A stretch of DNA of 64,000 bases, from positions 203,635 to 267,634 of the forward strand of contig CAMWQW010000002.1 in assembly GCA_947176505.1 (NCBI GenBank), in the 5' to 3' direction. The DNA comes from an uncultured Lachnospiraceae bacterium. GTDB taxonomy: Bacteria; Bacillota; Clostridia; Lachnospirales; Lachnospiraceae. A model generated the notes under the pieces. The model had not been told where the DNA came from, made no database searches, and worked only from the letters and a program-made list of their open reading frames with translations. This document shows positions 7,513 through 16,876 of the stretch, piece after piece (position 1 is the stretch's first letter; each line of letters begins with the position of its first letter). Both the position numbers and the translations under genes were made by a program.

Positions 7513-9153
7513 ATGATTCAGGCAAACAACGTAACATTACGAGTAGGCAAAAAGGCTCTTTTTGAAGACGTTAACATTAAATTTACGGAAGGAAACTGCT
7601 ACGGATTGATTGGCGCTAACGGCGCGGGCAAATCCACCTTCCTTAAGATTCTTTCCGGCGCGCTGGAGACTACAAACGGAGACGTATCGATCACGCCCGG
7701 TCAGCGTCTCTCCGTCTTGGAACAGGACCATTTTAAATACGATTCCTATCCGGTCATGGATACGGTTATCATGGGCAACGAACGTCTCTATCAGATTATG
7801 AAAGAGAAAGATGCCATCTATGCCAAAGAAGATTTCACTGACGAAGACGGCATCCGCGCCAGTGAATTGGAAGCTGAATTTGCGGAGATGGACGGCTGGG
7901 ATGCTGAATCCAACGCTGCCATGCTCTTAAACGGTCTTGGTGTCGGCACGGAACTACACTACAATATGATGGCGGACTTAAACGGTAACGAAAAGGTAAA
8001 AGTCCTGCTTGCCAAGGCGCTTTTCGGTAATCCGGACATCCTGCTTCTTGACGAGCCGACCAACCATTTAGATTTAGACGCGATTGCATGGCTTGAGGAA
8101 TTTCTGATTAATTTTGAGAATACCGTCATCGTCGTATCCCATGACCGTTATTTTCTGAACAAGGTATGTACGCATACCGCAGACATTGACTACGGCAAAA
8201 TCCAACTCTATGCCGGCAACTACGATTTCTGGTACGAATCCAGCCAGTTAATCATCAAGCAGCGCAAAGAAGCCAACAAGAAGAAAGAAGAACAAATTAA
8301 AGAATTGCAGGAGTTCATCTCCCGTTTCTCCGCTAATGCTAGTAAATCAAAACAGGCAACTTCAAGAAAACGCGCGTTGGAGAAAATTGAGCTGGACGAT
8401 ATCCGACCTTCCAGCAGGAAATATCCTTATATCGATTTCAGACCGGAACGCGAAATCGGTAATGAAATCCTCACCGTGGAAGGGATCAGCAAAACCATAA
8501 ATGGTGAAAAGGTGCTGGACAATATTTCTTTCATCGTAGGGCATGACGACAAGATTGCCTTTGTCGGCAGCAATGAACTTGCCAAGACAACCCTATTCAA
8601 GATTCTCATGGGAGAAATAGAACCCGATGAAGGAAATTACAAATGGGGTGTTACTACCTCTCAGGCTTATTTCCCGAAGGATAACACCGCGGAATTTGAC
8701 AATGATTACACAATTACAGAATGGCTCATGGGCTACTCTCCCGTCAAGGATGTAACTTATGTCCGTGGTTTCCTCGGTCGTATGCTTTTTGCCGGCGAGG
8801 ATGGCGTAAAGAAGGTTAAAGTACTCTCCGGTGGCGAGAAAGTGCGCTGTCTCTTATCCAAAATGATGATCAGCGGCGCCAACTGCCTTGTCTTCGATGA
8901 GCCAACCAACCACTTAGACATGGAATCCATCACTGCTTTAAACGAAGGTATGAAGAAATTCAAAGGCGTGGAACTGTTCTCCTGCCACGACCATCAAGTA
9001 GTGCAGACTACGGCAAACCGCATTATGGAGATTCTTCCCGACGGCACATTGATTGACAAGATTACAACCTATGACGAATATCTTGAAAGCGATGAAATGG
9101 CGAGAAAGCGTACTGTCTATACGAGTACTGCAAGTGAAGAGGACGATGATTAG
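7513..9153 (+). CDS. ABC-F family ATPase, YbiT-like
   Basis: A soluble protein with two fused nucleotide-binding domains and no membrane segment; members act on the ribosome in translation or antibiotic protection. It has 546 residues. Domain 1 carries Walker A GANGAGKS (34-41) and LLLDEPTNHLDLDAIAWLEE. A charged inter-domain linker (about 250-300, KQRKEANKKKEEQ) separates it from domain 2, which has a conventional LSGGEKVR signature and LVFDEPTNHLDMES. The domain 2 Walker A reads GSNELAKTT (352-360), with alanine where glycine is expected. The start has a GAGG site 7 bases upstream. It heads a three-gene operon with PHP and HAD phosphatase genes. Resemblance to YbiT is strongest; a resistance role is not implied. 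Confidence 0.9.
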   Translation: MIQANNVTLRVGKKALFEDVNIKFTEGNCYGLIGANGAGKSTFLKILSGALETTNGDVSITPGQRLSVLEQDHFKYDSYPVMDTVIMGNERLYQIMKEKDAIYAKEDFTDEDGIRASELEAEFAEMDGWDAESNAAMLLNGLGVGTELHYNMMADLNGNEKVKVLLAKALFGNPDILLLDEPTNHLDLDAIAWLEEFLINFENTVIVVSHDRYFLNKVCTHTADIDYGKIQLYAGNYDFWYESSQLIIKQRKEANKKKEEQIKELQEFISRFSANASKSKQATSRKRALEKIELDDIRPSSRKYPYIDFRPEREIGNEILTVEGISKTINGEKVLDNISFIVGHDDKIAFVGSNELAKTTLFKILMGEIEPDEGNYKWGVTTSQAYFPKDNTAEFDNDYTITEWLMGYSPVKDVTYVRGFLGRMLFAGEDGVKKVKVLSGGEKVRCLLSKMMISGANCLVFDEPTNHLDMESITALNEGMKKFKGVELFSCHDHQVVQTTANRIMEILPDGTLIDKITTYDEYLESDEMARKRTVYTSTASEEDDD

Positions 9154-9186
9154 TGGAATGCATGTGAATCCGGATAAGGAAACTAT

Positions 9187-10068
9187 ATGAAAGCAGTAGA
9201 TTTACACACACACTCAAATAAATCCGACGGAAGCTACTCTCCTACGGAACTGGTAGATTATGCCGTCACCAAAGGTCTGCTGGCAATTGCCCTGACTGAC
9301 CACGACACCATAGACGGACTTGCAGAAGCAATCAATCATGCTGCCAAGCTGTCACTATCAGGGCAGCCTTCCGTCGAGGTCATTCCGGGCATTGAATTTT
9401 CTACCAAACACGATGAAAAGGATGTCCATATCGTAGGGCTTTATATTGCCTACGATTCTCCCGGATTCAGCGCCAGATTACAAGAGTTTGTCGATTCCCG
9501 TATAAGGCGCAATATTAAGATGTGTCGCAATTTACAGGAAGCCGGAATAGATATCACCTACGAGAAATTATTAGAACGAAATCCCGATGCGGTCATCACC
9601 AGAGCGCACTACGCTTCTTATTTATTCGCTGAGGGATATGTAAAAAGCCGTCAGGACGCTTTTGCGCAGTATCTGGGCGACCACACGAAATATTTTGTTC
9701 CCCGTGAAAAGGTAACTCCCTCTCAGGCAGTGTCGTTGATTCTACAGGCAGGAGGCATCCCCATTTTGGCGCACCCTCCTCTCTACCATATGGGCAGGGA
9801 ACGTTTGGACCATTTGGTTTCTTCTTTGAAAGATGTAGGACTCATGGGCATTGAAGTACTTTACAGCACCTATACCAATCAGGATGAACGGGATATGCTT
9901 AGACTCGCAGACAAATATGACCTGCTCTTAAGCGGCGGCTCCGACTTTCATGGGGTAAATAAACCGAAGCTTGACCTTGGAACGGGATATGGCAAATTAT
10001 TTGTACCGGAAGAATTTCTGGACAAACTTAAAAGTGCACGCAGACAAATAAATCCTGCCACTTTATAA
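9187..10068 (+). CDS. PHP-domain phosphoesterase
   Basis: A 293-residue metal-dependent phosphoesterase of the YciV/RNase AM type. Related enzymes remove phosphate from 3',5'-nucleoside bisphosphates or trim RNA 5' ends. The PHP motifs are present: DLHTHSNKSDGSYSPTELV (residues 4-22), ALTDHDTIDG (about 36-45), PGIEFSTKHD with the bridging glutamate, ILAHPP, and a late SGGSDFHG motif. The gene follows the ABC-F ATPase after 33 bases and precedes the HAD phosphatase by 22, so it is translated from the same transcript. The ribosome site is AAGGA-like. The substrate assignment is by family only. Confidence 0.88.
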   Translation: MKAVDLHTHSNKSDGSYSPTELVDYAVTKGLLAIALTDHDTIDGLAEAINHAAKLSLSGQPSVEVIPGIEFSTKHDEKDVHIVGLYIAYDSPGFSARLQEFVDSRIRRNIKMCRNLQEAGIDITYEKLLERNPDAVITRAHYASYLFAEGYVKSRQDAFAQYLGDHTKYFVPREKVTPSQAVSLILQAGGIPILAHPPLYHMGRERLDHLVSSLKDVGLMGIEVLYSTYTNQDERDMLRLADKYDLLLSGGSDFHGVNKPKLDLGTGYGKLFVPEEFLDKLKSARRQINPATL

Positions 10069-10090
10069 TATTTTTAGGAGAAATGATATC

Positions 10091-10894
10091 ATGAAGCTTT
10101 TATTCACTGATTTAGACGGAACACTCTTAAATAATGACAGCCAAGTGTCCCCGGGCACCAAAGCCTTTCTGGACGAGTTTCTCTCCGGAGGCAACAAGCT
10201 GATTCTCTCCTCCGGGCGCCCTAAAGACAGCATCTTAGAAGTAAAAAACAATGCCGGACTGACACAGCCCGGCGTTATCTTAATCTGCAGCAACGGTACA
10301 CAAGTGTACGATTGCGACAGTTCACAAACTATTATGGAAAAAAGACTTCCGCTGTCTTACGTATCATATCTTCAGGAACAGGCAGAGAAATACACTGTAC
10401 ATATACACACCTATCGGGATGACGCCATCGTCTCTCCCTTCGACGATGACGAGGTTAAGTTCTACCGCAGACGGATTCATCTGCCCCTCATCGTCTCCGA
10501 AAATCTTGTTGATGCACTGACCACGGAGCCCTACAAAATGCTTGCCATCAGCCTCAACGACTTCAATAAACTGGAAGATTTCCGTCGGGGCATCCAAGAA
10601 TGGGCGCAGGGCAGGATTCAGACTATCTATTCCAACGGTATATACCTTGAGCTTTTCCCTTACGATGCAGGTAAAGGCAATGCTGTCCGTTTTGTCTGCG
10701 ATTATTTCGGCGTGCCCCTATCCGATGCCTACGCGGCAGGCGATGCCGACAACGATATCTCCATGTTGGAAGCTGCCGGATGCAGTATCGCCATGGCAAA
10801 TGCTTCGGACAACGTAAAACAGTTCGCCGATGTTGTGACGGACTTAGACAACGACCATGACGGATTGGCAGACATGATGCGAAAGCTGATTTAG
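10091..10894 (+). CDS. HAD-superfamily hydrolase, Cof type
   Basis: A 267-residue phosphatase of the HAD IIB (Cof) subfamily, typically acting on sugar phosphates, FMN or other small phospho-metabolites. Motif I is FTDLDGTLLNNDS (residues 5-17) with the nucleophilic first aspartate. Motif II is LILSSGRP. The C-terminal motif III/IV region reads DAGKGNAV and AAGDADNDISMLEAAG. An alpha/beta cap lies between. It is the last gene of the ABC-F operon; its stop overlaps the convergent downstream gene by four bases. The exact substrate cannot be predicted. Confidence 0.9.
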   Translation: MKLLFTDLDGTLLNNDSQVSPGTKAFLDEFLSGGNKLILSSGRPKDSILEVKNNAGLTQPGVILICSNGTQVYDCDSSQTIMEKRLPLSYVSYLQEQAEKYTVHIHTYRDDAIVSPFDDDEVKFYRRRIHLPLIVSENLVDALTTEPYKMLAISLNDFNKLEDFRRGIQEWAQGRIQTIYSNGIYLELFPYDAGKGNAVRFVCDYFGVPLSDAYAAGDADNDISMLEAAGCSIAMANASDNVKQFADVVTDLDNDHDGLADMMRKLI

Positions 10895-11148
10895 CCTTCC
10901 ACAATCAGATATCTACCGTCTCCAATCTCGAATACTTCGTCAGCCTCAAGGATTTCTTCTTCGTCGGCGCCTTCCATATCCACGCCTTCTTCCTCGAAGA
11001 ATTCCCACACTTCCTTGACGGAATCCACAACGACTGCCATGCATTCCTCCAGAAAGCTCTCCGCTCCCTCTAACGTCTCTGCCACCGGCTCCGGGTAGAG
11101 CTGTAACTGATTATCCAGAAAACATTGTAATACTTTCTCATCAAACAT
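10891..11148 (-). CDS. Small acidic protein of unknown function
   Basis: I do not recognise this 85-residue protein. It starts at the ATG at 11148 behind a strong GGAGG site; an upstream in-frame ATG has none. It is strongly acidic, with clusters such as EFFEEEGVDMEGADEEEIL, and ends in EVFEIGDGRYLIVEG, which looks like a small beta hairpin. There is no signal peptide or membrane segment. It lies 49 bases downstream of maf, so it could be co-transcribed with it, and its 3' end overlaps the convergent HAD gene by four bases. The good ribosome site and coherent composition support a real gene. Confidence 0.7.
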   Translation of the reverse strand: MFDEKVLQCFLDNQLQLYPEPVAETLEGAESFLEECMAVVVDSVKEVWEFFEEEGVDMEGADEEEILEADEVFEIGDGRYLIVEG

Positions 11149-11196
11149 ATGACATCCTCCTTTTATTAATAGTTTACATAACTTTCCCATCTGTCG

Positions 11197-11784
11197 TCAC
11201 ATCAGTCCTCGCCTATTAAGCTCCTGACACACTCTTCCCACCGGCAAACCTACCACATTGTTATAATCGCCGCATATTCCTTGGATATAAGCTGCGCACA
11301 AACCTTGGATTGCATAAGCTCCGGCTTTATCCATCGGCTCTCCGCTATCCACGTAGCGCCTGATATCTTCCTGTGTCATAGAATACATAGTGACATCCGT
11401 ACACTCGCTAAACGTGGCATACATGGCGGACATATCTTTGTATTTCCACGCAAGCGTAACCCCTGTGTATACTTGATGGCTGCCGCCCTGCAGATTGGTA
11501 AGCATTCTGACCGCATCGTCTTTGTCTTTAGGTTTCCCAAGAATTTCGCCCCAGCATGACACCACCGTGTCTGCCCCGATTACAACAAAGTCCTCTTTTC
11601 CTTCCGCTGAAAGTTTCGCACAGACATCCACCGCCTTCTGATAGGATAGTTCTTCCACCACCTCATTCGGCTCCGTCTTTGTAATCCTCTCTTCCACCGT
11701 ACTCGGCATCGTCTTGAACGAAAGTCCCACCTGTTTGAGCAGTTCCTTTCTTCTGGGAGACGCCGACGCTAAATATATTTTCAT
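11197..11784 (-). CDS. maf: Maf-family nucleotide pyrophosphatase
   Basis: A 195-residue house-cleaning enzyme that hydrolyses non-canonical or certain canonical nucleoside triphosphates to monophosphates and PPi. The N-terminal signature LASASPRRKELLKQVG (residues 4-19) is the Maf phosphate-binding loop. VIGADTVVSCWGEILGKPKD contains the catalytic aspartate, and AGAYAIQGLCAAYIQGICGDYNNVVGLPV the later conserved QG and GDY-NVVGLP motifs. The start at 11784 is chosen for GGAGGAACAAC directly upstream. The gene lies downstream of ppk1 and upstream of the small acidic protein. Confidence 0.95.
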   Translation of the reverse strand: MKIYLASASPRRKELLKQVGLSFKTMPSTVEERITKTEPNEVVEELSYQKAVDVCAKLSAEGKEDFVVIGADTVVSCWGEILGKPKDKDDAVRMLTNLQGGSHQVYTGVTLAWKYKDMSAMYATFSECTDVTMYSMTQEDIRRYVDSGEPMDKAGAYAIQGLCAAYIQGICGDYNNVVGLPVGRVCQELNRRGLM

Positions 11785-11862
11785 GTTGTTCCTCCATAAC
11801 ACGTCTTCATGTGGAGAATACTATGCCTCTTGGCACCTCCGGCGCAAGAAGTACTTATTGCA

Positions 11863-13983
11863 CTATTCTTCCGCATGATGCATTTCCGGGATAAAAACTC
11901 TCTTATTTCCCATACCTTTCTCTGCTCTGGCTGCCTCTCTGGCCTCCAAGCAGAAATTAAGCTGCGCATTAAACTCTTCTTTGTTTCGCTTGCCAGTCTT
12001 CTCATAAGTGCCATCGGTCTGTAAGATTGATGCCTTCACCGTATCCCGCAGCTGGCTGTCCAATATATGCCACAGCTTATCCTGCAGCGCAGGTTTCTCT
12101 ACCGGAAAGAGTATCTCCACACGGCGTTCCAGATTCCTCGGCATCCAGTCCGCACTGGAGCAGTAATACTCAGGCTTTCCGTCATTTTCAAAATAAAAGA
12201 TTCTCGCATGCTCCAGATAATTACCGACGATGGAACGCACCGTAATATTCTCACTCACTCCGGGAATGCCCGTTTTCAAGCAGCATATTCCACGAATGAT
12301 CAAATCAATCTTCACACCTGCAGCGCCGGCAGCATATAATGCCTCGATAATGTCCTTATCACACAGCGCATTCATTTTCGCAATGATATGCGCATTTCTG
12401 CCCTGTAATGCATACGCTTTCTCCCGGTCAATCAGATGCAGGAATCTGTCTTTAAGCCATAACGGCGCCAATGCCAGTTTATTCCAGTTCCGCGGCTCAG
12501 AGTAACCGGACAGCATATTAAACACAGCGGTAGCGTCCTCTCCGATTGCTTCCGAACAGGTAAAAAGTCCGACATCCGTATACAGTTTCGCAGTAGAATC
12601 ATTATAATTCCCCGTCCCTAAATGAACGTATCTTCGTATTCCGTGTTCCTCTCTTCTGACAACCAGCGTAATTTTGCTGTGGGTCTTTAGTCCCACCAGT
12701 CCATAGATAACATGGCAGCCCGCTTTCTCCAGCTTCTTCGCCCATACAATGTTATTTTCCTCGTCAAAACGTGCTTTTAACTCAACCAGAACGGAGACCT
12801 GTTTGCCATTGTCCGCCGCCTGCTCCAGTGCGGCGACAATCGGTGAATTACCGCTGACACGGTAAAGTGTCTGCTTAATAGCCAGCACATTAGGGTCCTT
12901 CGCCGCCTGTCTGATAAAATTCACCACCGGCTCGAAGGTCTGGTACGGATGGTGCATCAGAATGTCTCCCTCTCTGATTTTTGCAAACACATCCGTCTCA
13001 TCCATCAGCTCCGGCACAGGCTGGGGTTTTAAATAGCTATGCTCTTTGAGATGGTCAAAGCCTTCCAGTCCGTACATTTTCATAAGAAAAGTCAGATCCA
13101 GCGGTCCTTTGATTTCATAGATATCCTCCTGCTCAATCTGCAGCTCGTCACGAATCAATTTCAGCAGTCTGTTATCAATTCCTTCCTCAACTTCCAGCCG
13201 GATTACCTGCCCCCACTGTCTCTTTTTCAACTGCTTCTCGATTTCCTGAAGCAAATCCTCTGCTTCGTCTTCCTCTATGGTCAAATCCGCGTTTCTCATA
13301 ATACGGAACGGATAGCTGAACACAACATCATAGTTAAGGAACAGCTTATGAATATTGCGCTCAATCACTTCCTCAAGCAGGATTGCTTTTGTCTCTTTCT
13401 CCCCGGGGATCGTCACGATACGGGATAAAACACTTGGCACCTGTACGGTCGCAAATTCCAGCTCTTCCTCTCCGTTTTTCTTTTTCATCAGCGCGCCGAG
13501 ATTTAAAGATTTATTCCGGATAAGCGGAAACGGTCTGGAGGAATCCACTGCCATCGGTGTCAGCACCGGATACACATTATCTGCAAAATACCGATCCACA
13601 TAGGCGGCATCTTCTTTCGTCAAATCTTCATGATGCATGATAATATGCAGTCCGTTGTCGAGAAGCTGCGGCAAAATAGACCGATTATATATAGAATACT
13701 GCTGTTCTACAAGTTTATGCGTCTCTTCGTTCACTTTTACAAGCTGCTCCTGCGCCGTCATGCCGGCAATATCCTTTTTCTTGTAGCCGGCGCCGACCAT
13801 ATCTTTCAAAGAAGCTACTCTCACCATAAAGAATTCATCCAGATTAGACGCTGTGATGCTCAAGAATTTCAGCCGCTCAAAAAGCGGATTCTTCTTGTCT
13901 TTCGCTTCCCCGAGCACTCTCTTATTGAATAAAAGCCAGCTTAGTTCTCTGTTTGTATAATAATCAACTTTTGAAAAGTCCAT
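11863..13983 (-). CDS. ppk1: Polyphosphate kinase 1
   Basis: Reversibly polymerises the terminal phosphate of ATP into polyphosphate. It has 706 residues, the normal size. The N-terminal domain begins YYTNRELSWLLFNKRVLGEA. The tunnel and catalytic domains have the autophosphorylated histidine in LKTHSKITLVVRRE, at residue 435, the same number as in the E. coli enzyme. RYVHLGTGNYND and the C-terminal SSADWMPRNLERRVEILFPV follow. It is immediately downstream (23 bases) of ppx and shares an operon with it, so the cell encodes synthesis and breakdown of polyphosphate together. Confidence 0.97.
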   Translation of the reverse strand: MDFSKVDYYTNRELSWLLFNKRVLGEAKDKKNPLFERLKFLSITASNLDEFFMVRVASLKDMVGAGYKKKDIAGMTAQEQLVKVNEETHKLVEQQYSIYNRSILPQLLDNGLHIIMHHEDLTKEDAAYVDRYFADNVYPVLTPMAVDSSRPFPLIRNKSLNLGALMKKKNGEEELEFATVQVPSVLSRIVTIPGEKETKAILLEEVIERNIHKLFLNYDVVFSYPFRIMRNADLTIEEDEAEDLLQEIEKQLKKRQWGQVIRLEVEEGIDNRLLKLIRDELQIEQEDIYEIKGPLDLTFLMKMYGLEGFDHLKEHSYLKPQPVPELMDETDVFAKIREGDILMHHPYQTFEPVVNFIRQAAKDPNVLAIKQTLYRVSGNSPIVAALEQAADNGKQVSVLVELKARFDEENNIVWAKKLEKAGCHVIYGLVGLKTHSKITLVVRREEHGIRRYVHLGTGNYNDSTAKLYTDVGLFTCSEAIGEDATAVFNMLSGYSEPRNWNKLALAPLWLKDRFLHLIDREKAYALQGRNAHIIAKMNALCDKDIIEALYAAGAAGVKIDLIIRGICCLKTGIPGVSENITVRSIVGNYLEHARIFYFENDGKPEYYCSSADWMPRNLERRVEILFPVEKPALQDKLWHILDSQLRDTVKASILQTDGTYEKTGKRNKEEFNAQLNFCLEAREAARAEKGMGNKRVFIPEMHHAEE

Positions 13984-14006
13984 CTTACACTCCTATGCTC
14001 CTCTTC

Positions 14007-15536
14007 TTAACTTTTCTGTCTGATGACCGGGCGAACACTGTATACTTCCTCGAAAAACTCCGCCCGTTTTGAAAACAATCCCTTTTCCAATGTGATATCT
14101 AATGATGCATCTACCGTGATGACAAGCTGCTCGTCCCTAAGTGATGTCTTGACATTTTTAAATTTCTGTTTATGGCTTCTGTCGAGTCCGTTGGCAACCT
14201 TAAGAATTGCCGTCAGCTTGGCGATTGTCAGATAATCTTTCTTGTCAAGAGCGCCATCCTTACTCATAGACTCATAGTAATCGAACTCTATATGATTATA
14301 CTTGACCACATTCGCCACAATCTCCCGCTCAATGTGTGACAGCCCTATAATCTCCGTGGACATAATGATATTGTACGAACATTCGCCCAGATTTACCAGA
14401 CTGATATACTTGCCGCAATCATGTAACAACGTCGCTATGCGAAGCAGCAGACGCTCTCTTTTACCTAATCCGTGCACTTTTTTCATACTGTCATAGATTG
14501 TCAGGGCTATCTGCTCCAATGTTTCACTTCTCCGCCTGCTGCCCATGTACCGTTTGCTGATATTCTGGGCACAGGCTATGATATCCTGCTCGAAATCATG
14601 GTTTGCTTTAATCAGCTTATTCTTTTCACCGTATTCATACGAGATGCCGTCGCACAGGCACACTCCCGGCGCCCAAATCATCTTGGCATCCATCACCTTG
14701 GCGATTCGATTGAGCAATATTCCCGATATGAACAGCAGCGGAACATTTTCCTCCGGCATACCGAGAATGCGCGCAACCTCCTGCACAGATTTCGCCCGTA
14801 CGCGTTCCAGAAACTTATCCATGGCGGAAGCTTCCACATTGGTATGTTCCAAGCCCGCCACGTTCTTGCCCACAACTGCCGAAATATAATCATCTACCAC
14901 GATAATATTCTCAATCACTCTGTCTTTCAGATATAATTTCTTAAAAACAGACAACTGGGAACTGACAATCTCATCAAGCATACTCTCATTCTGTTCCGGT
15001 CGTATATTCAGCTTGCCGAGCTGATCCTGCAGTCTGAGTACGCCCATACGCATATTCTGTGTGGTCACAAGCGTATCTTTATCGAAAAGTGAAATCTGTA
15101 TACTGCCGCCCCCGATATCTACGATAGCAGTACCCTTCTCAATGATTCTGTTAAAGACATCCCCGCCCGACGCTATAGATTTGTAATCCAGAAAACGCTG
15201 TTCCGAATTGCTCAGAACTTCTATCGTAATTCCCGTCCTCTGGGCAATCTGGTCAAGGATGATCATCGTATTTTCCGTCTCTCTGATTGCGCTTGTGCCA
15301 TACGCCTTATAATCATCTACCTTGTAGCTTTTCATAATATCATTATATTCACGCAGCACACGGCATAGCTCATCCACTCTCTCATTACTGATCTTTCCTT
15401 TCGCAAAAGTGTCAGACCCTAAATCAATGCGATGCCTGATATGATCAATCTCTCTGATACCGTTTTTCGCGGTAATCTCTACAATTTTCATAGCCAGTTC
15501 GTAGGAACCAACGTCTATCGCCGCAAATGTCTTCAT
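14007..15536 (-). CDS. ppx: Ppx/GppA phosphatase with C-terminal HD domain
   Basis: An exopolyphosphatase or pppGpp phosphatase of 509 residues. The N-terminal ASKHA fold starts MKTFAAIDVGSYELAMKIVE, then has YGTSAIRETEN, the catalytic SNSEQRFLDYKS, and IVDIGGGSIQISLFDK. A C-terminal helical HD-like domain (about 325-480) carries RIATLLHDCGKYISL, with the HD pair at LLHDCGK. The start at 15536 is chosen because GGAGGAGAAATAGC precedes it; that site also ends the upstream gene, leaving a one-base gap, so translation is probably coupled. It sits between the DUF815 ATPase and ppk1. Whether polyphosphate or pppGpp is preferred cannot be decided from sequence. Confidence 0.93.
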   Translation of the reverse strand: MKTFAAIDVGSYELAMKIVEITAKNGIREIDHIRHRIDLGSDTFAKGKISNERVDELCRVLREYNDIMKSYKVDDYKAYGTSAIRETENTMIILDQIAQRTGITIEVLSNSEQRFLDYKSIASGGDVFNRIIEKGTAIVDIGGGSIQISLFDKDTLVTTQNMRMGVLRLQDQLGKLNIRPEQNESMLDEIVSSQLSVFKKLYLKDRVIENIIVVDDYISAVVGKNVAGLEHTNVEASAMDKFLERVRAKSVQEVARILGMPEENVPLLFISGILLNRIAKVMDAKMIWAPGVCLCDGISYEYGEKNKLIKANHDFEQDIIACAQNISKRYMGSRRRSETLEQIALTIYDSMKKVHGLGKRERLLLRIATLLHDCGKYISLVNLGECSYNIIMSTEIIGLSHIEREIVANVVKYNHIEFDYYESMSKDGALDKKDYLTIAKLTAILKVANGLDRSHKQKFKNVKTSLRDEQLVITVDASLDITLEKGLFSKRAEFFEEVYSVRPVIRQKS

Positions 15537-15537
15537 G

Positions 15538-16824
15538 CTATTTCTCCTCCATGCCGCGTAGATAGTCGATAAACTGCTGGGCAGTCCTTCCCGACAGACC
15601 GCCATGGGACAGCTCCCACTTATTTGCTTCGGCAAGCAGCTTTTCCTCTTCCATCGTAACACCGTATCTTGCCGCCAGCCCTTTTACAATCTCCTCGTAC
15701 TGCTTCTTATCCGGTCCGCAGAAAAAGATTGTCACACCGAAACGGTACACGAGAGAAAGTTTCTCCTGCACGGTATCGCTGGCGTGCATGTCCTCCCGCC
15801 TGCCTTCTTTATCCTCATAGTTCTCTCTGATTAGATGACGCCTGTTGGAAGTCGCATAGATTAGCACATTATTGGGCTTTTTCTCCAATCCGCCTTCAAT
15901 GACTGCCTTCAGGTACTTATATTCCGTCTCAAACTCCTCAAAGCTCAAGTCATCCATATAGATGACAAATTTATAATTCCTGTTCTTCACCTGTGCGATT
16001 ACATCATTCAAATCCTGTAATTGATGTTTATATATTTCAATGATGCGAAGACCTTTGTCATAATACTCGTTGGCAATGGCTTTGATACTCGTTGACTTGC
16101 CCGTACCCGCATCACCGAACAGAAGACAGTTATTTGCTTTTCTGCCCGCCACAAACGCATTTGTATTGTCGGTAAGCTTCTTCTTCGGTATCTCATAGCC
16201 AATCAAATCATCCAACTGCACGTGTGAAATATTACGAATCGGATCGATTCTCGCACCTTGATCCGTATGCACCACGCGAAATGCTTTATGTAAACCAAAT
16301 TTACCTACTCCGTATTCTCTGTAAAACTCCGTCAATACGGCTTTCATCTCTAACGCATTCTCCGTCGCCGCAAACTGTTCAGCCAGATAGCATATTCTGT
16401 CCCTAATCTTGGTACTGTATCTCCTGCTGCTGTCCGCCGTGCTCTCATAATCAATGACCATACCGAATTCCGGCGCCTTAAGCACCTCAGTCATCTCTGT
16501 AAAATCAAAGTCATAGAATTCTTTGAAGATTGCGATGTCATGCAATGCCAGCTGGTTTACGCTGCCTTCCACTTCTCCTCGGATCTCACATGCCACACTA
16601 TAGCTGTTTTCATTATTTACAAGCAGATTTGTCAGATAACAATGCCACAGGTTTCCTGAAAAACCATGTGTTGCCGCCATCTCCAACAGCCCGTGCATAC
16701 ATTCAAAAAATAATGGACGCATCCTGTTATCGCCCGAGCGGTAGCTGTCCATCAGCCATACCATATCGTGTAGTATCTTCCCATTCTCAAAATTCTTATA
16801 TATAATCAGCTCTTCTTCTCTCAT
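15538..16824 (-). CDS. DUF815-family AAA-type ATPase
   Basis: A 428-residue ATP-binding protein of the DUF815 family, of unknown cellular role. The C-terminal half is an AAA-like domain with Walker A FGDAGTGKST, Walker B FVIYMDDLSFEE, a sensor-1-like IYATSNRRHLI, and RRHLIRENYEDKEGRREDMHA, conserved in the family. The N-terminal 200 residues are helical and carry no motif that I recognise. The gene is tightly coupled to ppx (one base apart), which ties it by context to polyphosphate or stringent-response metabolism; this link is inference. No membrane segment is seen. Confidence 0.85.
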   Translation of the reverse strand: MREEELIIYKNFENGKILHDMVWLMDSYRSGDNRMRPLFFECMHGLLEMAATHGFSGNLWHCYLTNLLVNNENSYSVACEIRGEVEGSVNQLALHDIAIFKEFYDFDFTEMTEVLKAPEFGMVIDYESTADSSRRYSTKIRDRICYLAEQFAATENALEMKAVLTEFYREYGVGKFGLHKAFRVVHTDQGARIDPIRNISHVQLDDLIGYEIPKKKLTDNTNAFVAGRKANNCLLFGDAGTGKSTSIKAIANEYYDKGLRIIEIYKHQLQDLNDVIAQVKNRNYKFVIYMDDLSFEEFETEYKYLKAVIEGGLEKKPNNVLIYATSNRRHLIRENYEDKEGRREDMHASDTVQEKLSLVYRFGVTIFFCGPDKKQYEEIVKGLAARYGVTMEEEKLLAEANKWELSHGGLSGRTAQQFIDYLRGMEEK

Positions 16825-16876
16825 GGTGTCATCCCCCTTTTAATATTCTGATATGATTGATAGTGCTGTCGAATCT

